A DNA stretch of 64,000 bases from Streptomyces catenulae. Its GTDB lineage: Bacteria; Actinomycetota; Actinomycetes; Streptomycetales; Streptomycetaceae. Below are positions 1 through 10,232 of this stretch, one piece after another. Each line of letters begins with the position of its first letter. The stretch's first letter is position 1. A model generated the notes under the pieces. That model had not been told where the DNA came from. It made no database searches and saw nothing but the letters and a program-made list of their open reading frames with translations. The stretch is from NCBI RefSeq assembly GCF_000718015.1, contig NZ_JODY01000021.1, positions 37,274-101,273 of the forward strand. The letters are read 5' to 3'. A program made the position numbers and the translations under genes.

Positions 1-1313
1 GCGTTGCCGAACAGTCGCTCCGGGTCGAGACGGTCACGTACCGCGGTGAACTCACCGAACCGCGGATAGACGCCGGACAGATACGCCGCGTCCCGGGTGT
101 GCAGCTTGCCCCAATGCGGACGGCCGCCGTGCGCCGTCATGATCCGCTCGGTGGCCGCGAAGTACGCGCCGTACGAGGTGCCCCGGTACATGTGCACCGC
201 GATGTACACGGTGTCGCGCCCGGACGCAGTCGACAAAGCGATGTCGTCGGCCGGTGCACACCGCACCTCCACCGGGAACGACACCTTGAAGTCCGACCGG
301 TCCACGAGAGTCTTCAGCTCGCGCAGCGCATCGATGGCGGCCGCACGGGGCAGCGCGTACTCCATCTCCACGAACCGCACCCGGCGCGGTGAGGTGAACA
401 CCTTGTACGGGATGTCGGTGTACGTCCGCGCCGACAGGGCGCGGCTGGCGAGCTTGGCGACGGTGGGGATGGTGACCGGCGCGGCGCGGCCCAGAGTGCA
501 GGCGGCCTGGAAGACGCCGTTGGACAGCAACTCGTCGTCGATCCAGCCGCTGACCTTCCCGGGCGGTGCGGCCGGCCCCTGGCTGCGGTTGTTGCGCTTG
601 GTGTTGCAGTTGCCGGTGTGCGGGAACCAGTAGAACTCGAAGTGCTCGTTCTCGGTGGTCAACTCCTCGAAGCGGTCGGTCACCTCGTCGAACGGCATCG
701 GTTCCTCGCGGGCGGTCAGCAGGAATTCCGGCTCCACCGCGAAGGTCAGCTCGGTGACGACGCCGAGCGCCCCCAGACCGAGCCGGGCCGCGGCGAAGAC
801 ATCAGGGTTCTGTTCGGCCGAGCACTGCAGCACCGACCCGTCGGCGGTGACCAGTTCCAGCGCGGTGATCTGCGCGGCGAGAGAGGCGGAGTCGCGACCG
901 GTGCCGTGTGTACCGGTGGCGGTCGCCCCGGAGACGGTCTGCTCCATGATGTCGCCCATGTTGGTCAGCGACAGTCCGTGCGCGGCCAGCGTGCGGTTCA
1001 GCTGATGCAGAGGGGTACCGGCCCCCACCGTGACCGTCCCGGCCTGGCGGTCGACGTCGCGTATCCCGCACAGGCGCTCCGGGCGTATCAGTAGTCCGTC
1101 GGTGGCGGCTGCCGAGGTGAAGGAGTGGCCGGTGCCGACGGCCTTGACGGTCAGCCCGTCCTCGGCGGCGGACCGAATGGCGGCCGCCAACTCCTGGGAA
1201 CTCGCCGGTGCCACAGTGCGGGCGGGCCGGGCGGTGACGTTCCCCGCCCAGTTCCGCCACGGCGTTCCGCTGCCGCGTCCTCCTGAGCCGCTGAGGGTGT
1301 TGCTGCCTGCCAT
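1..1313 (-). CDS. D-arabinono-1,4-lactone oxidase-type FAD oxidoreductase (C-terminal end cut off)
   Basis: The protein starts at ATG 1313 (MAGSNTLSGSGG) and runs off the left edge after about 437 residues. The N-terminal half is a VAO/PCMH-type FAD-binding domain; GTGHSFTSAA near residue 50 is the segment that binds FAD, with the His that carries covalent flavin in sugar-lactone oxidases. The C-terminal half matches the ALO domain (FYWFPHTGNCNTKRNN, RPHWGKLHTRD, DPERLFGNA). The family oxidises aldono-1,4-lactones with oxygen; the real substrate here is unknown. The last visible residues are close to the usual family end, so only a few residues should be missing. It is transcribed away from the rest of the window. 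Confidence 0.88.
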   Translation of the reverse strand, partial: MAGSNTLSGSGGRGSGTPWRNWAGNVTARPARTVAPASSQELAAAIRSAAEDGLTVKAVGTGHSFTSAAATDGLLIRPERLCGIRDVDRQAGTVTVGAGTPLHQLNRTLAAHGLSLTNMGDIMEQTVSGATATGTHGTGRDSASLAAQITALELVTADGSVLQCSAEQNPDVFAAARLGLGALGVVTELTFAVEPEFLLTAREEPMPFDEVTDRFEELTTENEHFEFYWFPHTGNCNTKRNNRSQGPAAPPGKVSGWIDDELLSNGVFQAACTLGRAAPVTIPTVAKLASRALSARTYTDIPYKVFTSPRRVRFVEMEYALPRAAAIDALRELKTLVDRSDFKVSFPVEVRCAPADDIALSTASGRDTVYIAVHMYRGTSYGAYFAATERIMTAHGGRPHWGKLHTRDAAYLSGVYPRFGEFTAVRDRLDPERLFGN

Positions 1314-1885
<572 letters not shown>

Positions 1886-3166
1886 CTACAACACCCGCTC
1901 CCCACCCGAATCCGACTGCTCCGCGCCCCCCTCAGCCCCGCCCTGCTGCACCACCCCGGCAGACCCGGCAGGGTGAGCCGCTGGGGCCGTCGGGCGGAGG
2001 CGGCGGTAGCCGAGTAGGGCCACCGCGGCGCCGAGGAGTCCGGCCGCGCACGGTACGAGGTAGCCGTGGCTCGCGCCCGCGGCGTCCACCACCCAGCCGG
2101 CGGCGGACGAGCCGAGGGCGACACCCACCGCGAGGCCGGTGCTCGTCCACGTCATGCCTTCGGTCAGCTTCTCCCGGGGGACGTGCTCCTCGACCAGTGC
2201 CATCGTCGTCACCATCGTCGGTGCGACCGACAGGCCCGCGATGAACAGTGCGACGGCCAGTAGCGGCAGCGTTCCCGCCAGTTGCAGCGGCACCATGCTC
2301 AGCGCCATGACGCACACGCCCACCACCCACCGGCGGGATGCGTGCCCCTTCAGGTGCAGCAGTCCGAACACGGCGCCCGCCACGCAGGAGCCCAGTGCGT
2401 AGACGGCGAGGACGAGGCTGGCCGCGCCCTTGCGGCCGTCCGCCTCGGCGAAGGCGACGGTCACCACGTCGATCGAGCCGAAGATCGCACCCGTCGCCAC
2501 GAAGGTCACCACCAGCACCCGCAACCCCGGCGACCGCAGCGCCGATCCCGCGGTGTGGGCGACGCGCGGATGCGGCACCGGCTCCGTGGCGCGCTGCGCC
2601 GTCAGCCAGAAGACACCGGCCACCAGGAAGACAGCCGCCAGCAGCGGTCCCGACTCCGGGAACCAGGCCGTGCACAGCCCGATCGAGAGGATCGGACCGA
2701 AGATGAAGCAGCACTCGTCGACGATCGACTCCCACGAGTACGCGGTGTGCAGCTCGCGCGGTGAACCGCGGTAGAGCGCCGCCCACCGTGCCCGCACCAT
2801 CGAGCCGACGCTCGGCACACACCCCGCGCACGCCGCGAAGACGAAGAGGGTCCAGTCGGCCCACCGCTGCTGCGCGCTGAGCAGCAGTCCGGCGACGGCG
2901 GTCACCGACACCAGCGTCGCCGGGCGCAGCACCCGGCGTTGTCCGTGGCGGTCGACGAGCCGGGAGATCTGCGGCCCCAGGAGCGCCGCGGACAGGGCGA
3001 GGGTCGCCGACAGTGCCCCGGCGAGGCCGTAGCGGCCGGTCAGCTGCGAAACCATGGTCACCACGCCGATGCCCAGCATCGACAGCGGCATCCGCCCCAG
3101 GAGTCCGGCGGCGGAGAAGGACTTGGTGCCGGGCGGGCCGAAGATGGCGCGGTAGGGACTGGGCAA
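1886..3166 (-). CDS. MFS transporter, 12-TM exporter type
   Basis: A 426-residue membrane protein. I take TTG 3166 as start (LPSPYRAIFGPPGTKSF) because GGAG lies 8 nt upstream and the family usually begins with this PSPYRAIF segment; the open frame continues upstream without similarity. The translation shows about twelve hydrophobic segments and the MFS loop motif in degenerate form (RLVDRHGQRRV, near residue 70). It looks like the actinobacterial drug/metabolite exporter branch; the substrate cannot be read from sequence. It is divergent from ferrochelatase, with about 320 bp between their starts. Confidence 0.85.
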   Translation of the reverse strand: MPSPYRAIFGPPGTKSFSAAGLLGRMPLSMLGIGVVTMVSQLTGRYGLAGALSATLALSAALLGPQISRLVDRHGQRRVLRPATLVSVTAVAGLLLSAQQRWADWTLFVFAACAGCVPSVGSMVRARWAALYRGSPRELHTAYSWESIVDECCFIFGPILSIGLCTAWFPESGPLLAAVFLVAGVFWLTAQRATEPVPHPRVAHTAGSALRSPGLRVLVVTFVATGAIFGSIDVVTVAFAEADGRKGAASLVLAVYALGSCVAGAVFGLLHLKGHASRRWVVGVCVMALSMVPLQLAGTLPLLAVALFIAGLSVAPTMVTTMALVEEHVPREKLTEGMTWTSTGLAVGVALGSSAAGWVVDAAGASHGYLVPCAAGLLGAAVALLGYRRLRPTAPAAHPAGSAGVVQQGGAEGGAEQSDSGGERVL

Positions 3167-3484
3167 CGAGGGTGCTCCGCCGGGTGAGGACCGAAGATCG
3201 GTAAGGGATGTATGTGGCCGATACAGCTTACGGGGGCCGGAGGAGCGGTCGCCTCCGTATTTCCGGCCCTTCGCCCCGACCGACGCCGCCCGGTGCGGCC
3301 CCGATTCCGTCCGTCCCATGGGAGGGGCGACCTCCGTGCGGCACCCCCGGGACACGCCGCTGTGACGCCCCGCCGTACCGGGCGGAGAGCGCCGCGTCAC
3401 CCACGGGGCCACGCGGCCCCGTGCCGCACCCGGGGCCACGGGACCTGCCCGTCGTGTCGCGGCGAAGGGTGGCAGGATCGAGGC

Positions 3485-4630
3485 ATGCCCGAACAGTGCG
3501 ATCCCCTTCCCTACGACGCCCTGCTGCTGCTCTCCTTCGGTGGTCCCGAGGGCCCCGACGACGTCGTCCCGTTCCTGGAGAACGTCACCCGCGGCCGCGG
3601 CATCCCCCGTGAGCGTCTCAAGGAGGTGGGCCGGCACTACTTCCTGTTCGGCGGCGTCAGCCCCATCAACGCCCAGAACCGCGGCCTGCTGGACGCGCTG
3701 CGCAAGGACTTCGCCGATCACGGCCTGGCCTTGCCCGTCTACTGGGGCAACCGCAACTGGGCGCCGCACACGACCGACACCCTGCGCGCCATGGTCCGCG
3801 ACGGCCACCGCCGTATCGCCGTCCTCGCCACCAGCGCGTACGCCTCGTACTCGGGCTGCCGCCAGTACCGCGAGAACCTCGCCGACGCGCTCGCCACCCT
3901 GAAGGCCGAGGGGCTGGCCGTCCCGCAGGTCGACAAGCTCCGGCACTACTTCAACCACCCCGGCTTCGTCCGCCCGATGATCGACGGCGTGCTCGCCTCT
4001 CTCGCAGCGCTCCCCGAGGAGGTCCGGGACGGCGCGCACCTCGCCTTCACCACCCACTCCATCCCCACCGCCGCCGCCGACACCTCGGGCACCCCGGCCG
4101 ACCACACCTCCGACGGGGCGGGCGGCGCGTACGTCGCCCAGCACCTGGACGTGGCGCGGGTGATCGCCGACGCGGTGCGTGCGGAGACCGGTATCGACCA
4201 CCCCTGGCGCCTCGTCTACCAGTCGCGCAGCGGCGCCCCCCACATCCCGTGGCTGGAACCCGACATCTGCGATCACCTGGAGGAACAGCACCGGCAGGGC
4301 GTTCCGGCCGTCGTGATGGCGCCCATCGGGTTCGTCTCCGACCACATGGAGGTCAAGTACGACCTCGACACCGAGGCCACCGCCAAGGCCGCTGAGCTGG
4401 GCCTGCCCGTCACCCGGTCGGCGACCGTCGGGGCCGACCCCCGCTTCGCCGCCGCCGTCCGCGACCTCGTCCTGGAGCGCGCCGCGACCGAACGCGGCCA
4501 GGACCCCCGGCGCTGCGCCCTGGGCGCGCTGGGCGCCTCCCACGACCTGTGCCCCGTCGGCTGCTGCCCGGCCCGCGCCCCCCGCCCGGCGGCCGCCGGT
4601 GCCGACTGGACCGGCGCCGTCGCCCCCTAG
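3485..4630 (+). CDS. hemH: Ferrochelatase (coproporphyrin ferrochelatase type)
   Basis: A 381-residue enzyme that inserts Fe2+ into a porphyrin. In Actinobacteria the substrate is normally coproporphyrin III, so cpfC is the more precise name. Seen: N-terminal [40 protein letters not shown] with the metal-chelating His, and [16 protein letters not shown]. The C-terminal [11 protein letters not shown] plus the Cys of YSGCRQ fit the [2Fe-2S] ligands known from actinobacterial ferrochelatases. ATG 3485 is chosen; the -10-like CAGGAT ends 6 nt before it, suggesting a leaderless mRNA. The next gene begins 109 bp downstream on the same strand. Confidence 0.96.
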   Translation: MPEQCDPLPYDALLLLSFGGPEGPDDVVPFLENVTRGRGIPRERLKEVGRHYFLFGGVSPINAQNRGLLDALRKDFADHGLALPVYWGNRNWAPHTTDTLRAMVRDGHRRIAVLATSAYASYSGCRQYRENLADALATLKAEGLAVPQVDKLRHYFNHPGFVRPMIDGVLASLAALPEEVRDGAHLAFTTHSIPTAAADTSGTPADHTSDGAGGAYVAQHLDVARVIADAVRAETGIDHPWRLVYQSRSGAPHIPWLEPDICDHLEEQHRQGVPAVVMAPIGFVSDHMEVKYDLDTEATAKAAELGLPVTRSATVGADPRFAAAVRDLVLERAATERGQDPRRCALGALGASHDLCPVGCCPARAPRPAAAGADWTGAVAP

Positions 4631-4739
4631 GGCACGCCCGCCCCGCCACGGCCAGCCCTCCGTGCGGCGCAGCGCCCCACAAGGGCGCCGCCACGCCGCC
4701 GTCCGCCCCCGCCTGCCGCTCGACCGAGCAAGGAGCCCC

Positions 4740-5540
4740 GTGTCCGATCCGCTGTACGACGAACTTCTCCAGCTGGCCCTGGAGGCCGCCGACCGGGCCG
4801 GCCGACTGCTGCGCGACGGTCGCCCCGCCGACCTCGGTGTGGCCGCCACGAAGACCAGCCCCATCGATGTCGTCACCGAGATGGACATCGCCTCCGAGAA
4901 GCTGATCACCGGTTTCCTCACCGAGCACCGGCCGCACGACGGCTTCCTCGGCGAGGAGGGCGCCAGCGTCACCGGGTCCAGCGGGGTGCGCTGGGTGATC
5001 GACCCCGTCGACGGCACCGTCAACTACCTCTACGGACTGCCCTCCTGGGCGGTGTCCATCGCCGCGGAGAAGGACGGCGAGACCGTCGTCGGCGTGGTGG
5101 CCGCCCCGATGCGCGGGGAGACCTACCACGCCGTCCTGGGAGGCGGCGCGTTCAACAACGGGGAGCGCGTGCGCCACCGGCCCGCGCCCCCGCTCTCCCA
5201 GGCCCTGGTCGGAACGGGCTTCGGCTATCTCACCGAGCGCCGTATCGGGCAGGCCGAGGTGGTGCGCGCGCTGGTGCCGCAGGTCCGCGACATCCGGCGC
5301 GGAGGCTCGGCCGCCATCGACCTGTGCGATGTGGCGTGCGGCCGCCTCGACGCCTACTACGAGCGTGGCCTGAACCCGTGGGACCTGGCGGCCGGAGTAC
5401 TCATCGCCCGCGAGGCCGGGGCGCTCACCGGCGGCCGCCCCGGCGAGCCCGCCTCCCAGGAGCTGACCGTCGCCGCGTCGCCCGAGGTCTTCGGCGTGCT
5501 GCAGCCGCTGCTGGAGGAACTGGGCGCCTGGCACGACTGA
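4740..5540 (+). CDS. Inositol monophosphatase family phosphatase
   Basis: A 266-residue member of the Mg2+-dependent IMPase/FBPase fold. The metal and phosphate motifs are present: GEEGAS near residue 65, WVIDPVDGTVNYLYG near 84, and the C-terminal NPWDLAAGVLIAREAG. Length is normal. Start is GTG 4740 with AAGGAG 4 nt upstream. It could act on inositol phosphate, histidinol phosphate or a similar sugar phosphate; sequence alone does not decide. It follows ferrochelatase on the same strand and may share its transcript. Confidence 0.92.
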   Translation: MSDPLYDELLQLALEAADRAGRLLRDGRPADLGVAATKTSPIDVVTEMDIASEKLITGFLTEHRPHDGFLGEEGASVTGSSGVRWVIDPVDGTVNYLYGLPSWAVSIAAEKDGETVVGVVAAPMRGETYHAVLGGGAFNNGERVRHRPAPPLSQALVGTGFGYLTERRIGQAEVVRALVPQVRDIRRGGSAAIDLCDVACGRLDAYYERGLNPWDLAAGVLIAREAGALTGGRPGEPASQELTVAASPEVFGVLQPLLEELGAWHD

Positions 5541-5606
5541 CGGCGCCGCGCACGACTGCGCCCCGGCACCTTGCGGTGACCGGGGCGCGGTGGCGTGCGG
5601 TGGACG

Positions 5607-5780
5607 TCAGGCGCGGACCGCGCCGACCTCCACTCCGTACTCGCTGGCCAGGCGCTGCAGGTCCTCGAGCTCCGCCTGCTCGACGTCGACGAGGTAGTCG
5701 TCGCCCGACGCACGAGCCCGGTCCAGAACGGCTTCGGTGTTCCGTATGCGCTGCAGAATGCCTGCGGTGAACGCGTCCAT
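5607..5780 (-). CDS. Small conserved Streptomyces protein, 57 aa
   Basis: The product starts MDAFTAGILQRIRNTEAVL and ends GVEVGAVRA. It is acidic, predicted helical and amphipathic, with no membrane segment. Proteins of this size and sequence style are common at this position in Streptomyces genomes (from memory). It sits between the IMPase-family gene and cutR, on the opposite strand. No function is known to me. Confidence 0.75.
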   Translation of the reverse strand: MDAFTAGILQRIRNTEAVLDRARASGDDYLVDVEQAELEDLQRLASEYGVEVGAVRA

Positions 5781-6082
5781 GGTGCGCCCCCTCGTCGTGG
5801 GTCCGGGTTGGCACTGATGTGCCGACGGGTGGGTCGATCACGACATGTCCCTGCGGAGGGTCGTCAAGAGAGGCCCGGCGGGGCGTGATCGAGGGTGTGC
5901 AGTCGTCCTCCCCCCGCCCCACCTCAGGGAAACCTCAACCCGCCCGCGAATCCGGCGAATCCGGGTCCGCGCGCCCCGCGAGCCCCCCTTACCGCCGGTT
6001 TATGGCTCTTCGGGGCAGGATGGAAGGGCTCTGAGACATTGTTGTGCCCTGCCTGGCGGGGCTTTGCGGAAGGGATTGCGAC

Positions 6083-6736
6083 GTGCGTGTTCTCGTCGTC
6101 GAGGACGAGCAACTGCTCGCCGATGCGGTGGCCACCGGACTGCGCCGGGAGGCCATGGCCGTCGACGTGGTCTACGACGGCGCAGCCGCCCTGGAGCGGA
6201 TCGAGCTGAACGACTACGACGTCGTCGTCCTCGACCGTGACCTGCCGCTCGTGCACGGTGACGACGTCTGCCGCCGCGTCGTGGAGCTGGGCATCGCCAC
6301 CCGCGTCCTGATGCTCACCGCCTCCGGTGACGTCAGCGACCGGGTGGAGGGCCTGGAGATCGGCGCCGACGACTACCTTCCGAAGCCGTTCGCCTTCACC
6401 GAGCTGACCGCCCGGGTGCGCGCCCTGGGGCGCCGTACGACCGTCGCCCTGCCGCCCGTCCTGGAGCGGGCCGGGATCAAGCTCGACCCCAATCGCCGCG
6501 AGGTCTTCCGGGACGGCCGGGAGGTGCAGCTCGCGCCCAAGGAGTTCGCGGTCCTGGAGGTGCTGATGCGCAGCGAGGGGACGGTGGTCTCGGCGGAGCA
6601 GCTGCTGGAGAAGGCGTGGGACGAGAACACCGACCCGTTCACCAACGTCGTCCGCGTCACGGTCATGACGCTGCGCCGCAAGCTGGGTGAACCAGCCGTG
6701 ATCGTCACTGTCCCCGGTTCCGGATACCGGATCTGA
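6083..6736 (+). CDS. cutR: Response regulator CutR, OmpR/PhoB family
   Basis: A 217-residue regulator starting at GTG 6083, with GGAAGGGA about 8 nt upstream. The receiver domain shows the acidic pair at E7-D8, phosphoacceptor Asp51 in VVVLDRDLP and Lys101 in LPKPFAF. The winged-helix domain carries QLAPKEFAVLEVLM and VVRVTVMTLRRKLGEP and ends VPGSGYRI. Near-identity over its length to CutR of S. lividans/S. coelicolor, as I remember it, supports the name. The kinase gene starts 4 nt after its stop, so the two are co-transcribed. Confidence 0.93.
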   Translation: MRVLVVEDEQLLADAVATGLRREAMAVDVVYDGAAALERIELNDYDVVVLDRDLPLVHGDDVCRRVVELGIATRVLMLTASGDVSDRVEGLEIGADDYLPKPFAFTELTARVRALGRRTTVALPPVLERAGIKLDPNRREVFRDGREVQLAPKEFAVLEVLMRSEGTVVSAEQLLEKAWDENTDPFTNVVRVTVMTLRRKLGEPAVIVTVPGSGYRI

Positions 6737-6740
6737 GCAG

Positions 6741-8000
6741 ATGCCTCCCTTCTCCAAGGCGACCCCCACGCCACCCCCCACCCCGCCCAAGCCGACCTGG
6801 GACCCGAAACCGGTCAACGTCCGGCCTTTCCCCTGGCTGCGGCCGACCATCCGGATACGGCTCACGCTGCTGTACGGCGGCATGTTCCTGATGGCCGGGA
6901 TCGTGCTGCTGACGATCATCTACATCCTCGCGGCCGACGCCCTGGGCGCGGGCAACCAACTGCCGTTCAAGATCATCGACGCGCAGAGCCTGCGGATCTC
7001 CAGCAGCACCTGTAGCGGTCTGTCGTCGGTGGCCGATGTCGAGCAGCTCAACCGCGCGGTCGGCGAGTGCATCCAGCACCAGCGCGCCTTCGCGCTCAAC
7101 ACCCTCCTCAACCGCTCGCTGCTGGCGCTGCTCGGCCTGACGGTCGTCGCGTTCGCCTTCGGGTACGCCATGGCGGGGCGGGTCCTGTCGCCCCTGGGGC
7201 GGATCACCCGCACCGCGCAGCGGGTGGCCGGTTCCGATCTGCACCGCCGGATCGAGCTGGGCGGGCCCGACGACGAGCTGAAGGAGCTGTCGGACACCTT
7301 CGACGAGATGCTGGACCGTCTCGACCGGGCCTTCGAGTCACAAAGGCGCTTTGTCGCCAATGCCTCGCACGAGCTGCGCACCCCGTTGGCGATCAACCGC
7401 ACCCTCCTGGAGGTGCAGCTCGCCGACCCGGACGCGTCACCGGAGCTGACCCAGCTCGGCAAGACGCTGCTGGCCACCAACGAGCGCAGTGAGCAGCTCG
7501 TGGAGGGACTGCTGCTGCTCGCCCGCAGTGAGAACAAGATTGTCGACAAAAAGCCCGTCGACCTCGCCGAGGTCGCCTCCCAGGCCGTCGACCAGGCCCG
7601 TGGTGAGGCGCAGGAGAAGGGCATCGAGTTCCGTGGGGCGCGCCATCAGGTGTTCGTCCAGGGCAACGGCGTCCTTCTGGAGCGGATCGCGCTCAACCTC
7701 GTACAGAACGCCGTGCGCTACAACATCCCCGAGGGCGGCTGGGTGGAGGTCGCCACCGAGCCGCAGCCGGGCTGTGCGGTACTGATCGTCTCCAATACGG
7801 GCCCGGTGGTCCCCGCCTATGAGGTGGAGAACCTCTTCGAACCGTTCCGGCGGCTCCGTACGGAGCGGACCGGCAGTGACAAGGGTGTCGGTCTGGGGCT
7901 GTCCATCGTGCGCTCGGTGGCCCGTGCGCACGACGGCACCATCACGGCGGAGCCGCGTGAGGGCGGCGGCCTGACGATGCGGGTCGTACTCCCGCTGTGA
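6741..8000 (+). CDS. cutS: Sensor histidine kinase CutS
   Basis: A 419-residue membrane kinase. A Pro-rich cytoplasmic N-terminus is followed by TM1 (IRLTLLYGGMFLMAGIVLL), a short extracytoplasmic loop, TM2, HAMP, the HisKA motif NASHELRTPLA with His210, and an ATPase domain (NLVQNAVRYN, GVGLGLSIV). The outer loop has exactly two cysteines, C91 and C110, matching the cysteine pair that recent work, as I recall it, links to sensing of secretion or disulfide stress by CutS. A strong hairpin follows the gene. Confidence 0.93.
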   Translation: MPPFSKATPTPPPTPPKPTWDPKPVNVRPFPWLRPTIRIRLTLLYGGMFLMAGIVLLTIIYILAADALGAGNQLPFKIIDAQSLRISSSTCSGLSSVADVEQLNRAVGECIQHQRAFALNTLLNRSLLALLGLTVVAFAFGYAMAGRVLSPLGRITRTAQRVAGSDLHRRIELGGPDDELKELSDTFDEMLDRLDRAFESQRRFVANASHELRTPLAINRTLLEVQLADPDASPELTQLGKTLLATNERSEQLVEGLLLLARSENKIVDKKPVDLAEVASQAVDQARGEAQEKGIEFRGARHQVFVQGNGVLLERIALNLVQNAVRYNIPEGGWVEVATEPQPGCAVLIVSNTGPVVPAYEVENLFEPFRRLRTERTGSDKGVGLGLSIVRSVARAHDGTITAEPREGGGLTMRVVLPL

Positions 8001-8006
8001 GGTGAC

Positions 8007-8035
8007 CGCCGCCCCGGTGGACCTGCGGGGCGGCG
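8007..8035 (+). terminator. Hairpin after cutS
   Basis: CGCCGCCCC and GGGGCGGCG form a perfect 9-bp stem with an 11-nt loop, starting 7 nt after the cutS stop. There is no U-tract, which is usual for Streptomyces terminators. A second hairpin (CCGGGAAA/TTTCCCGG, 8303-8325) lies further downstream. Confidence 0.7.
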
Positions 8036-8556
8036 CGGGCGGCCTGTGCGGCCCGCTGGGGCGCGGACGGGGGCTCCCGTACCTCATCGGGCGTATGCGT
8101 GTACGAACGCCCGCTGGGCGGCCGTACAGCGCCATAAGGGCGAAGCGCGGTTTGACGGAACGAGGGCGGGGCGGTCATCCTTCGCCGAGTTCGCTTTGCG
8201 CGGAATTCGGACGGCCTGCCTGCCGCCCTTTCCATGTGTGATCGCTCACAGCGGTCGCATTCCGTCCCTCCACTCTCCGTGATCGAAATGCCCGGCAAAA
8301 AGCCGGGAAAATCCGGGTTTCCCGGAGCCCTGATCACGGGAAGTACACGGGTTGGCATCCGCGCGATGCGGCATTCGGACCGTGTACGGTCCAGTTCGCC
8401 ATCCAAACCGATCACCCCTTCCGGGTGCGGTTGGGTGTCGATTGAGTAACAGACCTTGATGTGAGGCAAAATCTCCGCCTCAGGTCGGGCACAAGTCCGG
8501 CCTCTCACGCGTTACGAGCGCTGAGACACCGCAGACACCCAGAGGGGGAGAGCGAC
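8036..8556. other. Intergenic region upstream of the DUF4193 gene
   Basis: About 520 bp without a recognisable gene. It contains the 8-bp hairpin at 8303-8325 and AT-richer DNA around 8430-8475, where a promoter for the DUF4193 gene is likely. I could not fix -35 and -10 boxes with confidence. Confidence 0.5.
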
Positions 8557-8859
8557 ATGGCTACGGATTACGACACCCCACGCAAGACCGATGACGACCT
8601 CAACGAGGACAGCATCGAAGAACTGAAGTCGCGGCGGAACGACAAGTCCGCCTCGGCCGTCGACGTCGACGAGTTCGAGCAGGCCGAGGGCCTGGAACTC
8701 CCCGGCGCCGACCTGTCCAACGAGGAGCTCGCCGTACGGGTCCTGCCCAAGCAGCAGGACGAGTTCACGTGCATGAGCTGCTTCCTGGTTCACCACCGCA
8801 GCCAGCTCGCGGCGGAGGACAAGAACGGCAACCCGATCTGCCGCGACTGCGCGGCCTGA
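8557..8859 (+). CDS. DUF4193 zinc-ribbon-like protein
   Basis: A 100-residue acidic protein starting MATDYDTPRKTDDDLNEDS, with a strong GAGGGGGAG site 6 nt before ATG 8557. The C-terminus has two CxxC pairs (FTCMSCFLVHH and PICRDCAA), consistent with a small zinc-binding fold. DUF4193 is nearly universal in Actinobacteria and has no established function. The intrinsically disordered acidic N-terminus and zinc knuckle would suit a protein that binds RNA polymerase or nucleic acid, but that is inference. Confidence 0.92.
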   Translation: MATDYDTPRKTDDDLNEDSIEELKSRRNDKSASAVDVDEFEQAEGLELPGADLSNEELAVRVLPKQQDEFTCMSCFLVHHRSQLAAEDKNGNPICRDCAA

Positions 8860-8873
8860 GTCCGGTCGGCGCC

Positions 8874-9716
8874 GTGGCAGGCGTGAACCCGTTCCGTAAG
8901 GGCCTCAAGGGCGGGAAAGGACCGGCGGCCGGCGCACGACCACGTGGAGAACACGCGCCCGTGCCCGCCGACCCCACCGCCCTCCCCACGGAGCGGACGG
9001 CCGGCTCATCGCAGGAGCGGGGCCGGGTGGCCTCGCTCGCCGCCACGATCGGCAAAGGCGCCGTACGCGGTGGCGGCAGCGCCCGGGCCCAGCTCGCCGC
9101 ACTCGCCGACCGGCTCATCGCCATCGCCCCGCGGATCCCCGTCCGCGACCTCGCCACCCTGCGCACCCAGTTCCCCGGCCTGACCCCCGAGGAACTCGCC
9201 GACAAACTCGTCGCGGGCGCCACCAGGGCCACCGCTGCCGTCGGCGCCGGTGTCGGGGCGGCCGCCGTGCTGCCCGTACCACCGGCGATGCCGACCCAGC
9301 TGGCCGCCGAGATCGTCGGCGTCGCCTCGATCGAGATCAAACTCATCGCCGAGCTCCACGAGGTCTACGGCCGACGCGCCCAGGGCACCGCCCGGCAGCG
9401 CGGCTTCGCCTACCTGACCTCCTGGACCGAGGAGCGCGGCATCGACGTCGCCCGGCCCGCCACGCTCAACCTCGCCCTCGGTGGCCAGGCCAAACGCGAG
9501 CTGCGGCAGCAGATCATGAAGCGCACGCTGCGCAATCTGCCCAACCTCACACCGTTCATGGTCGGCGCCGCGGTCGGCGCGTTCCTCAACCGCCGCGAGA
9601 CGGGCAAGCTCGCCGACACCGTCCGCAAGGACCTGCGCGCCCACCAGATCTCCTGGGACGCCCTCCCCGGCGCCGCGGCCCCCGGCCCGCTCCCCGGGCC
9701 GCAGGACGCCGCGTAG
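8874..9716 (+). CDS. Conserved actinobacterial hypothetical protein
   Basis: About 280 residues. The start is uncertain: GTG 8874 or GTG 8883 (VNPFRKGLKGG), neither with a clear ribosome site, 14-23 nt after the DUF4193 stop, so it may depend on coupled translation. The middle has an Ala/Gly/Val-rich hydrophobic stretch (TAAVGAGVGAAAVLPVPPAM) followed by a helical part with EIKLIAELHEVYGRRA and NLPNLTPFMVGAAVGAFLNRR. It resembles EcsC-like membrane-associated proteins in pattern only. I do not recognise a function. Confidence 0.75.
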   Translation: MAGVNPFRKGLKGGKGPAAGARPRGEHAPVPADPTALPTERTAGSSQERGRVASLAATIGKGAVRGGGSARAQLAALADRLIAIAPRIPVRDLATLRTQFPGLTPEELADKLVAGATRATAAVGAGVGAAAVLPVPPAMPTQLAAEIVGVASIEIKLIAELHEVYGRRAQGTARQRGFAYLTSWTEERGIDVARPATLNLALGGQAKRELRQQIMKRTLRNLPNLTPFMVGAAVGAFLNRRETGKLADTVRKDLRAHQISWDALPGAAAPGPLPGPQDAA

Positions 9717-9730
9717 CCTTCCGCCGCTCG

Positions 9731-10174
9731 TCAGACGCGCGCGGCCGCCAACGCCGCCATCAGGCGCTCCGGATCCCGCGTCGACAGATACGCGTACGGC
9801 GTCGGATCCGACGGATCGACGATCTCCACCCGCACCGCGGTCCGGATGTAGCTGCGCAGCAGCATGAACGCCCGCGCATCGGCCTTGTGCATCCGCCAGG
9901 CCAACGCCTCCTCGGCGTCCAGCGCCTGCGCCTCACCCAGCGCCGCCACCGGGATCTTCGCGTCCCCCGCGATCAGCGCGTCACCGACCACCCGGATCCG
10001 CACCGACCCGTACGCGCTCACCACCACGGCGGACAGCGCACCCCCGCCGATCAGCCCGCCGAGCATCGGCAGCGTCCCCACCGGGAGCAGCATCAGGGCA
10101 CAGGCCACACCGATCAGCGCGGCGACAAGCCACCAGGAACGGGGCGCGGTGAGACGTTCTTCGTACGACTGCAT
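9731..10174 (-). CDS. DUF3093 membrane protein
   Basis: A 147-residue protein starting MQSYEERLTAPRSWW. Two hydrophobic helices in the first 55 residues are followed by a soluble domain (RIRVVGDALIAGDAKIP, RSYIRTAVRVEI) typical of DUF3093. The family is actinobacterial and uncharacterised. The gene is convergent with the previous gene (14-bp gap) and divergent from the thioesterase gene. Confidence 0.87.
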   Translation of the reverse strand: MQSYEERLTAPRSWWLVAALIGVACALMLLPVGTLPMLGGLIGGGALSAVVVSAYGSVRIRVVGDALIAGDAKIPVAALGEAQALDAEEALAWRMHKADARAFMLLRSYIRTAVRVEIVDPSDPTPYAYLSTRDPERLMAALAAARV

Positions 10175-10232
10175 GCACCAAGCTTGGCACGGCGGCGCAG
10201 GCCCTCGGCGCGCGCGGGTAGGGTCTCCCCTC

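Noticed and set aside
3167..5023. Upstream extension of the MFS frame through hemH and the IMPase gene to about 1045 residues
   Set aside because: The added part is antisense to two strong genes and shows no similarity to anything. TTG 3166 with GGAG gives a normal MFS protein.
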